Program-made: the position numbers and the translations under genes
The notes under the pieces: generated by a model
What the model saw: the letters and a program-made list of their open reading frames with translations, nothing else
The model's database searches: none
What the model was told of the DNA's origin: nothing
Shown here: one piece after another, positions 36,701-49,510 of the stretch
Layout of the letters: the number at the start of each line of letters is the position of its first letter
Position numbering within the stretch: position 1 is the stretch's first letter
Assembly: GCA_024449915.1 (NCBI GenBank)
Contig: JAMZAV010000160.1
Span: forward strand, 186,001 to 250,000
Length of the DNA: 64,000 bases
Origin: Sweltsa coloradensis
Lineage: Eukaryota > Arthropoda > Insecta > Plecoptera > Chloroperlidae
Direction: 5' to 3'

Positions 36701-39700
36701 TTTAAATTCATACACTCTATAGATAGATTCAACGATAAATGAATAGGACAATCATTCATGCTTCTATCATTAGCCTTATGAAAAATCATGAAATTTGTTT
36801 TACTACTATAACTATAATATCAAGTTCCTGGGTTTTAAACCAAGAATCCATCCTCTTGAGAACTTCTTGAAGACTACTTAAGATCTCTTCGACATCCACA
36901 CATTCTAAATAAAAAAAACACGTCAGCATATAAAATATTATTGATTCCTTCCATTATAGTAGATAATTTATCATCTATGTAGAGAGAAATAAAAGGGGTC
37001 TTAACTCCTAATATTGATCATTGGGGTACTCCACAAAAAAGATTGAACACTTTTCAGCTATATTTTTCAAGATTGATAAACATTTTTCTTTTTAAAAAGT
37101 AATCCGCCAAAATTGATAACAAATAAGGACTTACGTTATACTTGGTTTTTAGTTTTATTAAAAGAGGTTAAAAAGGTACTGAATCAAATGCTTTCCTAAA
37201 ATCAACAAAAACAGCTCCAACCTTACCATTTCGATCGTCAATCCCTTTATAGATAACATCTGTAAATGCTAAAAGGGCACTTTGCATGGACCTATCTTTC
37301 CTGAAACCATGCTGGTTTGCACTTAAACCTTCATATACACTATCTATATAGATAGATTCAACGTCATGTAATAACCTCATGTGCAAAATATTTTCAATAA
37401 TTTTTCCTACAATTGGAAGAGTTGATATAGATTGATAAGAATTCCTATCACTCTTTTTACCTTTACCCTAATAAATAGGTGTTACCCTTGCCAATTTCAG
37501 CTGTGTTGGGAAATTTGAACTGCCAATAATCCGACTAGTGATGCTCATTTCTTGAATAGGCCTACCACACATGGAATCTCTAAGAGTTGCTGAGCTTCTA
37601 ATTTTAAGGCGTTTAATTGCTGAGATGACTTCATCATTGATCATCATCATCACTTTTGTATATGGGAGATCCTCTTCTTCTCTTCTATTTGAATCTTTAA
37701 ACTTACCAATTTCACTGAAAAAATCTACTTCGTTCACATCACAACAAAACTTTTCTGTAACAAACAGTAATAAATAATCTGTGTCGTGTTAATTGTGAAA
37801 AGTGAAAGTATTTCCATTAAACCAAACAAGTGTGTTTTTCTTTGTTCATTTAATATTTATTTGTTTATTTATTTATTTATTCCATCACATGCATCAAATA
37901 ATTCTGGGGAGACTACATCATAAGTTTTTTTTTTAAATTTTGAATTGACTGAGATGGGCGATATGTAAACAAGATCTGCTTATCTATTTTGTTTCTGTAG
38001 CTCACCAGTGCTGTAGTAGTTGCAAAGTAAGATATGTAAACCCTGTTACACGAGTGTGTGTTCACCAGGTGGGTTTACCGGATGCCAACGAGGTGGTTCA
38101 GAACGCCACGTACCACGTGAAGGGGAACTTCACAGGACTGATGGCTTCGACTCTGGATAGCAACCTGTTCCCAGACTATGGCTATGACTATAGCTCGGCT
38201 GGACAGGCAGTGCATTTCTCCACTGTGTTCGGTGTGTTATTCAGTGGAGTGACTGGCATCATGGCTGGAGCCAACATGTCAGGTCAGTTACTTTCATCAT
38301 CCTTAGACTTGTGTTTTTTTTTAAACTATCACTATCATTTTCAGAGCATAAAGGGGCATTTAGTAGTAGAGCTACATATCTGTATTTTGTTTTGACCTAC
38401 CTTCAAAAACTGTTTAACATATTACTAATATGGAGGCTTTGGGTAATTAAATCCATTGAAGAAGAAGCAATGAAAAACAGTTTAACTTTGAATGGAAATT
38501 GATGTCATTTAACGAGTTAAATTGAAATGAAGATGTCTGAATATAATGTTATTAGACCAAGCAAGCACGGACCACCCTTGGTTTTAATAAAATATATATC
38601 GTACTTTGCAGTGTTTCCTAAAATATTTGTTTGAGTTTATCTATAAAATTTAAATATCTACTTAAACTTGCATCTAATCACTCTAGTATCTCCTGCCTTG
38701 AATCTAGAACTACTATGTACTGCTTTTAGGTGAGCTAAAAGAGCCTGCAAGAAACATCCCTCGGGGCACTTTATCTGCAGTGGCATTCACATTCCTCTGT
38801 TACGTGGTGGTATCACTGCTGACTGCCGCCTCCTGCTCGCGCTTCTTACTGCAGAACAACTTCGTGTTCATGATGCCTATCAGTATCTGGCCGCCATTCA
38901 TTGCCGTCGGTATAGTCACGGCCACTTTTAGCGCTAGCCTGAGCAATCTCATTGGATCCAGTCGAGTCTTGGAGGCACTGGCTAAAGACAACGTGTTCGG
39001 TAAGCCAGTCAACCAGATAAGTTATTACCAAACCAACAAATCCAATCATAATCATCCATCAATCACCTGTCTCTACCAGGGTTGGTTTGACAACAATACA
39101 TTTCCACTAACTCCTCTCTCATACATCTTTCACCTATTGGCCATCCAGGCTATTCCTTCTGCAATACTATGTACAGTAATTAATCACAAAATGTGTAGTA
39201 CTCTTCTATACATAGTCAAGCCCACTTTCAACGAACGGGGACTGTCAATTACATTATTGTTTTAAAAATTGTGAATAGAGCACCATTTTACGTGATTATC
39301 AAGAGTTAAAAATTGCTTCGTTATATCCAAAGTTTTTTTTAAAAGAGATTTTTTTAAAGTGGGATAACTGTATTTTGATGAAACTAACATTATTGTTTCT
39401 AGAAAATGAATCTAGATGCCTATCATTTTATTTTTGTTAGATAAAAAAAAATACAGTGTAGGGCCTATAGTATTCTAAAAAAAAAAGATTTAAAACATAT
39501 TGCCACTTTAGCATAATCATTTTGTATTCATTTGTTCCAGGCCCACTTCTAAACTTTGTGTCAAGGGGAGTGTGGCGAGGCAATCCAATTGTTGCAGTGC
39601 TGGTATCATTTGTTGTCGTTCAGATGATTCTGCTGATAGGGTCCCTGAACACAATCGCTCAAGTGAACTCTGTGCTCTTCCTTCTGTCATACCTGGCTAC

Positions 39701-42700
39701 AAACTTGGCATGTCTTGGATTGGAACTAGCATCTGCACCAAACTTCAGGTACATTCAATACTTACCAGCTGAATCTGTCACTGTTCTGTTGTGTCACACT
39801 CATAGGAGAGGATTCCATTGGGTCCCATTTCTTTCTCAAATGTAATAACATTTGTTGATATTGTAGTTTGTAGAAGCTTGTTTAGTGTAGCTGGAGCACC
39901 TGTTTTAAATTTCAATTCCATTTGTTCAAGTTTTCAAAATGTTAAGTCAATCAAGTTTCACGATACAACACAATAATCATTATCATATTCCTATATTGTA
40001 TGTGTATATATAGCTACCCTATACACTACACTAGAGGTAGTGAAAAATGGTGATAACGAAATTCACGAATTTTTTTAAATGTCCTTTTTATTGACTAAAA
40101 TGTAATATTGTCAACAAATTACATCATTTAGAGATGGAAAAAGCACATTTTGAAGCGAAATAGCGCGAAATAACAAACAAAATTGTATCAAACTGGTCAA
40201 AACGCGAATTAAATCGCGAAATTGAACCTTTTAGTGTGCAAAATGTGAAGTGATGTGGAGGTGTCGGTCTAGTTTTGGTGGAGGTGCCGGTCCACACCGA
40301 ATATTACGCGCGCGGTAGGCGGTACCGTGACGTCACCGGCTTCACGGAAATAGACCTCCAAAATAACGGCGCGTATCACGGATTTCGCGAAAAAAGTCCA
40401 CCAAAATAACAGTGCATACAATTTTTTTTTTTTTTTTTTTTATTTTTTAGTAACGTTTTTGACAATTTTTTTGAAATCGCAAAAAAACGCGAAATTTGAG
40501 TTTTTTAAAACGAAATTTGGGTTTTTATGTCACCATTTCTCATTACCTCTAACTATCACTATCAGTTACGATAATTTAATGTGCCTACAAGTAAGTACTA
40601 CATATTTACAGTTCCTAAAATATGTACAAAGCAAGGCCTACCAGGTAATATTTTATATTTTATTTAGGGCTGTGCGAGCAGGGATTTTTTGAGTCGAGCA
40701 AGATCAAGCGCGTATTTTTCGGTCTTTTGCTTGATTTTCGAGCAAGATTCGAGCGACCAGACTAAAATTTAATTTACCACAAATCTTGGTATACATTTCG
40801 GTCACAATGTTATAAACACAAAATTTTCAATATGTAATTACTATTACTATGTTGGGCCTGCCAATTCATAAAACATTAATCTAAATTTTTTTTAATCATA
40901 GGCTTACTGTTTAGGCTAAGCTAGCCTAGGCCTAGGCTCATTTCTAAATTGCCTCTACTTACCAATCGTGTTCTTTCTATTTGAAGTTCAAAGAACAATA
41001 TTATTTTTCGTCTAGGGTAGGCCTAGCTAGGCCCTAGAAGCCTTTAAGGTAAGGTGCAGGGGGCCTCTAGACCTAGCCTTGTTGGGCTAGCTAGGCCTAG
41101 GCCAGCAGTAGTTAAGCCCACATCATTGTGCATTAAATTAATGCTCTTAGGTTGCTGTGGGCCATTACACAATAAGTAGGGTTAAGGCAGACATAATAAT
41201 AAATAAATAAAATAAATAATTGCACTCTACCTGCAAATTGTATTAAACACATAATTAAAATAATACGGAAAGTAAAAAACATAAGTCCGTCGCCTATATA
41301 CATTTCAATGAGCCGTTCACGGAATGACAGAAGCTAAACAACTTGCAGCCTAAAAGTGTGAAGTAAAAGTCGATTGTCGATTTAAAGCCGAGGTTGAACA
41401 CATGTCTGCAACATATTGATAGAGGTAATGAGAAATGGTGATATAAAAATTCAAATTTCGTTTTATAAAACCCAAATTTCGCGTTTGTCGCGATTTCATT
41501 TAAATGGTCAAAAACTTTAAGCCTTAGAAGTAGGGATGACATAAATTCCAATTTGTTAGAATCGATCATTGTGACTCACAAATCGATTCAGAATCGATTC
41601 CCAAGCAAAAATAAATATTTGTACGCATTATTATTTTGGTGGACTATTGCTGCGGAGTATGTGATACGCGTCGTTATTTTGGCGGTCTATTTCCATGGAG
41701 CCAGTGACGTCACGAAACGGTGTACCGCCCGCTGCGCGAGTAATGTTCGGTCTGGGGGGCGCTGAATAACGCCGAATGGAACAACGCCGAATCGATCATG
41801 TGTAGTGTACGTACCACGCTACTCTTTTGTGTTGGAAAAGAAAGGTTAGGAGGAAAATTGGCAAGTACACTACACACGATCGATTCGGCGTTATTCCATT
41901 CGGCGTTATTCAGGCGTCCCTCGTCTGGACCGGCACCTCCACCATCCCCTCACATTTTGAGCTCTAAAATGCTTAATTTCGCAAGCTAATTCGCGTTTTG
42001 ACCAGTTTTGTACAATTTCGTTCGTTATTTCGCAAAATTCACGTTTTCAAAATGTGTTTTTTCCATCTCTAAATGATGTAATTCGTCGACATTATTACAT
42101 TTTAGGCAATAAAATGGATATTTTAAAAAAAATCGCAAATTTCGTTATCACCATTTTTCACTACTTCTACATATTGATATTAGTCCAAAGAAGAGGTTTG
42201 CAAGTCTTTATCAGAGTTTTTTGGAGACATGCGCAGTGTCGGTGCGCACGGGCATGGTGTCGAAGCAACAGCATCGAGTGGCCTGCGCAATGCCCATTAC
42301 CAGTCAGCTGTTCGCTGTCGACGTGAAGAATGCTGAAGAGCACGTCATAATATGGAATATTACGCCGCCGCGACCGTATTTTCGTACGTTCTCGAACAAT
42401 TCTCGAGTCATTTCGAGAATCGAATTTTCGAGAATCAAAAAAATCACACGAGTGAGCGAGAATGTTGACTTGCTCGATCTCCACTTGAAATTTGAAATTT
42501 CTAGTCTCGCACAGCCCTAATTTTATTATAGGACAGACGAAGAGTTTAAAGGGGCTATGAAGTCAAAAAATTATTTTTTACCACATGATCTATGGCACAA
42601 TACTACACTTAAATGACAGTTTAAAAATTTATATCTCGTAACTGTGATTTAACACGAATTTTTAAATTATTTTGATCCAGAAATTTGCAAAAATTGGAGT

Positions 42701-45700
42701 TTTGGGAAATTTCTTAAATCGGCTTTAACCTGCTTTTTTTTGGTCCACATAGATACTAGAGCATAGTACCAATCTAAAATGCTCATTTTTTACATCGTGT
42801 CTTGAAACTGTGCCCAAATATACCCTCAAACACGCAAAAATATGCATTCCAAAATCACACCCCACCTTGGTAATCAGCATATTTTGACCGAACTACTTGC
42901 CCAAATTACAAAACAAAATATAGAGAATTTACAGAAAAGGCTGTAGAGTATGTCAATAATGGCCAATATTTTTTTGGATCAATATCCTCCAAGGTCACGG
43001 GGCATAAAGATCGTCCCCATGTTATTTCTTATGGGAGATTTATGCCGATGGGACCTAGCTCGAAATATGTCATGTTTGACAATTTTTTGGGAGGTCATGG
43101 TGGCCCCAATAATTTTTCTGTTAATTGCTAAATTCATTTCTAGTTAGCCTGAATGAAATATATTTTTTGAGTTTAGCGGTTAAATACCCCTTTAATTAAG
43201 CAAATTGGGCACATGCCAAAGGATGAAAAAGCCAATTGCTGCTCTGGTAATAATAGTGTGTCTTGATCTAGCTAAGTACTGAGTAGTTCTGTCCAACTCT
43301 GTTTCAGGCCCTCGTTCCACTACTTCACGTGGCACACTGCCTTCGTGGGACTCGTAGGCACGCTGGTGATGATGTTTGTCATCAACCCTGTCTATGCGTC
43401 ATCCAGCATGGTGCTGTGTCTCGCTCTAGTGCTCATGCTGCATCTATTCTCGCCCTCTCGTAGCTCAGACTGGGGGTCCATCTCACAGGCACTCATCTTC
43501 CATCAGGTAACAATACTGTTGTTTAGGATAGTGAAAGTATTGTCAAAAAGTACCAAAAATGCTTGAACATTGCATGCAATGCATGTCTAGATAGCATTAT
43601 TAACAAAAAATGCCAATTTCACCTCTCTCCATTCAAAGGACATGTTTACTACTTGTTTGCTCTATTTTGTTATAAACAGATGATTTGTTGATGAATTAAA
43701 ATAAAATGTTTTGGACCAGTGGCGGATCTAGGACATAATCATGGGGGGGGCGATTTGCGTGTGCATGTACAGTCGTGGGAAAAGGACTAAGCGCGGACGC
43801 ACGGGGGGTATGGGGGGTGGAGCCCCCCATTAATTGCGCCGCAGGCGAAAATTTTGAAAATCAGGTTTTTAGAGTGCATTTGGTGCGTTTTAGAAAAAAG
43901 TGGTGGGCGGAATGCAATACGGAAACAATGTAGTTTGTGTGCACCAATTTGTTTTGTTGTCATGTCGAGCTTACAATTTACAGCATTGGCCTAGATTGCA
44001 ACATTATTATAAACGTTTGATCTTATTTTCAATTCATCATTTTATTTATTTATTAAACGTCTATCCTATTTAGTTAAAAAACGATTCACATAGGAGGACA
44101 ACTTAATAAATCGAAGTACACTGATGCAGACCCATTTCAGAGGCAAACTGATTTGTTCTGACAGCATAAAAGAAAGCTGATTTTTATTGGGAGTTTTAAA
44201 TAAATAGCGCCGCAGGCGAAAATTTTGAAAATCAGGTTTTTAGAGTGCATTTGATGCGTGCACAATAAAATAATAAAATCATTTTTTTTTTAATTTTTAA
44301 AGAATCATGGGGGGGGGCGATCGCCCCACCGCCCCCCCCCCCTGTGTCCGCCACTGTTTTGGACCCTGCATATGATTGTTTCATTTTTATAATCATTAGG
44401 TTATTTTTGAAGTATGAATGCCTACTTCTAATATTTCCAGAATATTCTGTTCAAAACCGTTAATCATGCATGGCTATCACTAAATTAGTAAATTCTATTG
44501 GTAACTAAATTCAGCATGTAGACATAGATCTAACCTTACCTTACACAATTGAAATAACTTCACTGTCAAATGTTGTATATTACATGTTAACTAATTCCGT
44601 TTTAGGTGCGAAAATATCTGTTGCTTCTGGACTCACGCAAGGATCACGTCAAGTTTTGGAGGCCTCAAGTGTTGCTTATGGTTGGCAACCCAAGGTCGTG
44701 CGTTCCGTTGATTCACTTTGTCAATGATCTGAAAAAAGGTGGCCTGTACGTTGTTGGACACATCGAAGTGGGATCGACAGACATCCAGCAAGATCCGACA
44801 ATAGAGCAATATCCACACTGGCTCACTTTAGTTGATCGTTTAAAGGTAATGTTTAAAGAAACGGATATTTATCATATGGGGTCATTTTTATTCAGTTTTA
44901 CTGAATGTTCCATTGCCTGCAAACAATGCTTCCAATTTATCTTCGATGGTGAAATAAACAAACTGTACAGCAACCATGGCACAATTTGAGGACTGAATTA
45001 TAGATTCCACTTTGTGAACTAGAGATCTTGTCTAGTTGGCATCTTTGCAAATGATACTCTAGGCTTCTAAGCACTCAATGTAATGCAATGTAATGCAATG
45101 TAATGCAATATGTGTGTTGCAGGTGAAAGCTTTCATTGAGTTGACTGTGGCGCAATCTGTGAGAGAAGGCTTGAAGCACATGATGCGGATGTCCGGCCTC
45201 GGCGCAATGAAACCAAACACGATCGTCCTTGGATTCTACGATGATAACAATCAGCTGGACTTCTTATCAAGGTCAGTTAAATTATGACTAACTCTTTGCT
45301 GTGACTTAATTATGAATGCATTATGTACCGTAGTTTATTCTTGAATTAGTTGTAAGGTATTCCTTCAAATTCCATACAAGTTCCATTACAAGCATTCCAA
45401 TCCATTCATTCTAAGTTGTGTCTTTCCGTGATATATTTGTCAGTATCTTCTGAGACATGTACAAGTACGCACAAGGCAAAGTGTAAATGAAAACATTTCT
45501 TTCTTTCAGTGACACTTTGTTCGACGGAGTTTTCCCACTGCGTAATCAGGAACAGAAGGCTGTTGACGTTGTGCAGTTTGTGGGAATGATTGCTGACACA
45601 CTCTTACTTAACAAGAATGTGTGTGTTTGTAGGCATTTCGAAACACTTGACAAAGGTTTGGTTACAAAGTAAGTACGTACAAAGAATCTGAATATAATTA

Positions 45701-48700
45701 ATTAGTAGCATAATCTGATGCAGAGAAACAGCAAGGATGTAGTTTCATTTCATTAGCAACTGTAACACATACCTACTCAAAGATTTATAATTCATCTCAT
45801 ATCCAAAAGAGAATTAAACTAGTCTAATTTCTTAGTTTATATGATTCAAATGTGACTGAATATTATGAAGACCTGTCCAGAAACTCTGAGCACGCTATTA
45901 TGTTTAGTTGTATGTTAGGTTATTTTTCTATTGTTTACTGTGGATGTTTGTTATTTTTATTTCCTGGCTTGTTTTGGTAAATCTTGGTTTACACATCACA
46001 ATGTAAAGGTTCAACAAAGTTGAATGAAGCCAGTAGCATTATTATGGCATTCACTTAACTTCCTAAAGATTAAATATTAAGGAACTTGAAAGTTTTTTCC
46101 TATTTGCTCTTATTCCTTTACTCTCAGTCCTGTCAATGAGAGAATCCAGTGAGTGGTGAAAGTCGTACATACTTTAATAGAGATGAATAAATGTCAATGC
46201 AAAATGTCACTTTAAACCTTATTCCTTAAAAATGTGTGGCATGGGCTTTGAGATCGAGTTTGAAGGCTGTGCAATAATCTACTCCACTTTCAGTCCGCAG
46301 AAGTTAAAACACCCACGTGTTGAGGCTAAGACGTGCGCATTTTTGACAAATTTATATGTGAAAATTCATTTTGTGTGTGTTATGTTGTGTAAACATAAAT
46401 ATTAATTGCCAATCTTTACAATTTAAATGTTTAGCACTTTATTTTCGGTGGCAGTACCTTGGGATAGTAGGCTATAGCTATAATACCTGACACAAACAGA
46501 ATATGTTTTAATCAAAATGGTCTTTAGTTGTGTTTGTGAAACCTACAAAGTTGTTTTGTATCCAGGCGAGGAGGCATCAAGTATATCGATGTTTGGCCCA
46601 TCAACCTGTTATCACCGAGCGACTCAGATCCGTTCTGTGTATCAAGCTTGTTTATGCTACAACTAGCATGCATTATCAACATGGTAAGCACTTAGCATTT
46701 GAATAGTTGTTGTTTTTATGTTATCAACATCATTGACCCTTTCACTGTGTTATAAAAAACTACACTATGTACAAAAATGTCTAGTACCGGTACTTCATAA
46801 AACAAAGATGAAGATTCAAGATTGTGTTTGGGGGATAAAGGAAATGCTAGTGGCTATGAAATATCACCTGTCATCCCCACGTTTCGTCAGAGTTAGTATT
46901 GTACATCTTCCCTTTAAAGTTTGAATTAAGTCATTTTAAGCAAAAATTCAAAGTTCAAATTTTTCTAAGTTTTTTACTGATTTTCAATTTATTTCATCGT
47001 GTTTTAGGAATGTTGGGAAATTTTGTCTTTTGAATAAAAGCTTCATTTGAAGTAAAAATTCGAATTTGAAATACATTCCTAAAACTAAGATTTTTCTGGT
47101 ATTTTTTGTTGCATATTTTGCATTTTTGTACCTATCTCAAATAAAAGCAATAGTAGGAATTTATTACATTTCCGGGACAAACCTAACATTTTTCCATTTT
47201 TAGCATTTTTTTCAGATTTGTATTTTGAATCTTGTCCAAAAAAATTTCTTTTTTGTCCCATTGGCATAGGGGGAAAATGTTTTTTAATAAAAAAAAATAT
47301 AGTCGATTTGAAAAAAACTATTAGGTATGTACTCGGATTAAAATTTGAAAGTTGATCTACACAATTGTGTTCTCTTGGCCTGTAAGGGTAGTATCTTATT
47401 TTCCAAACTTCACAATTGCACTCTGCAGCAAAAGGGTTACGAGTTACGACTCAGTAGGTACCTAGATAAAAGACCTTATTCCACTTAACTTTAAAACTTT
47501 GATTGTTGTTCCAGGTCCCTGGCTGGAAAACTCTCTATCTACGAGTGTTTCTATGTGAAAATTCAACTGAACCAAACAACACTAATGAACACCGCTTGCG
47601 GCAGCTGTTACATCAACTGCGCATTGCATGCACTATTCAGCAGGTAACTTAACAGCAGTTCATATCTCATAATTATACTTGTGCACCATTTAAAATTTGC
47701 ACATATCTCTGTTGTACTTACCCAACATGAAATGAATTAAAATATGTGTATATATGTGTTTTTAAAGGTTTTCGTGGCCAATATGTTTTAATGTACTCGG
47801 TTTTTCGGTTTCAATGCACGTATATTTTTGTTGGGGGAAAATATACGTGGCATTGAAACCGAAAAACCGAGTACATTAATATATATATATATATATAATA
47901 TATATCTACATTTCCACTGTGACAACAAAAAAAGCTAATCACGTATTACTAAGTATGGAAACACTTTATGGACCAAATAATTGTAGGCCTACCTAACAAT
48001 GTGGATACATTGATTAATGGGCCTAAATAAATAGTGATTTAAAGTTTAAAACTAACAGATTGGAGAAGGGTTGACAGGTTGGGAAAGCAAAGAGAACATG
48101 AATCCTAGCCTGAAGAGCTGGGGGCGACAAAACTTTTCACCTGCTGATGACAACTGCAGCTAATTTAAAGTTGTTTAGGCCAGGTTCAAGCCCTTCAGGC
48201 TGGGATTTATGTTCTCTTTGCTTTCCCAACCTGTCAACCCTTCTCCAATCTAACAAGCCGATAGGCATTTTTCACACTAGAACTTAAAACTAACAGTGTA
48301 CATTAAAATTTTAAAGTCCTTGAAGATTGAGGAGGAACATAAATATATGTTGCTGAAAAAGTGTTTCAGCTTGAACCAGCCTTGTACAGTCTTTGGAGTA
48401 GAACAATTTGTTGGAACTACTTTCAATGGGAAATAAATAAATATGTCATCTTCTTAAAAATGTGTTTGTGCTACATTCTGAAAGCTCTCTGTATTGGTTG
48501 GTTGGTTCTCTATTCCAGGTTCCTGGTTGGTGCCACCAGGCTGCAGCATTGTGTGGAGGGTCAGCTCTACCCCTAGGGGACTCTTTTCCAGACCAGACTG
48601 TTACGGACAACACCGCACGCGCTTACTTACTCAGGTAACACCAAGTCAACTACGGGAGTATAAAATGGCTTGGGCGATCGGCCCCCGGCCTCCTTGATAC

Positions 48701-49473
48701 TTAAAAAGTTACATTTTATTCTATTTAATGATTATAACAATCCTGCAACATGATGATAACATACCAAACTGTATGGTAAATCTAATCAAACTTATTGAAT
48801 TATCCTTCTCTAACCATTTAAACACATACTTGACAAAACTTCTTTTTAAAAAAATCCCTACGGGGCTGAGCCGGGGTTACATTATACCAACTCGATCGCC
48901 ACCCTCTTACAGTGGTCCTGGATCTGCCCGTGCCGCTGCAGTATATAGGTACTAGTACATTGTATAATAAAATAATAATAATGCTGGTACAATAAAACTG
49001 TCCATGGGCTACCTACAAACAATACTTTGATTTCTATTTAATAAAGTTTGTGTGTTTTGGGGAGACGGTGGGAGTGGGGGCTGTGGTAATTAACCAGTAT
49101 TGAGCCTGTTATCACGACGTTTTGCCCATAACTCGTGTAATTGATGGACTAGGCCTATGTGATACGTGAATGTGCATATCACTTTATCTCTCCTTGTTGA
49201 GTGCTGTATATAAATAAATATGTGTGCAAATGAAGTGAAGATTTTATATTAATCACATTTGCCATACACTAAGCAAAACAAGTAGGCCTACTTCTTAAAA
49301 TTGATTTCAGCAGTAACCTTTGTGAAGCAGTTCTCTGAATAGAAGGTACTATTTTTATTATAAAACAAATATATACCAAATTATAATTCTCAAAGCATGT
49401 CCAATCAAACAACTAACAATGGTAGTCAAGGTTGATACACTGTTTACATAAGGTTACTTATAATGTTGTTGCT

Positions 49474-49510
<37 letters not shown>

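Larger units (their letters stand above)
40665..42519. mobile_element. Non-autonomous hAT element H1, 1855 bp, TSD ATTTTATT
   Basis: 14-bp inverted ends TAGGGCTGTGCGAG and CTCGCACAGCCCTA are bounded by a perfect 8-bp duplication ATTTTATT at 40657-40664 and 42520-42527. The subterminal part has many CGAGCAAGA/CTCGCTCGA-type repeats. It hosts a nested H2 copy. A diverged relative is at 4510-4907. No transposase frame is visible. Confidence 0.9.

Noticed and set aside
42054..42520. Overlapping frames of 90-105 codons on both strands
   Set aside because: They cross the nested hAT ends (H2 into H1) and have no domain.
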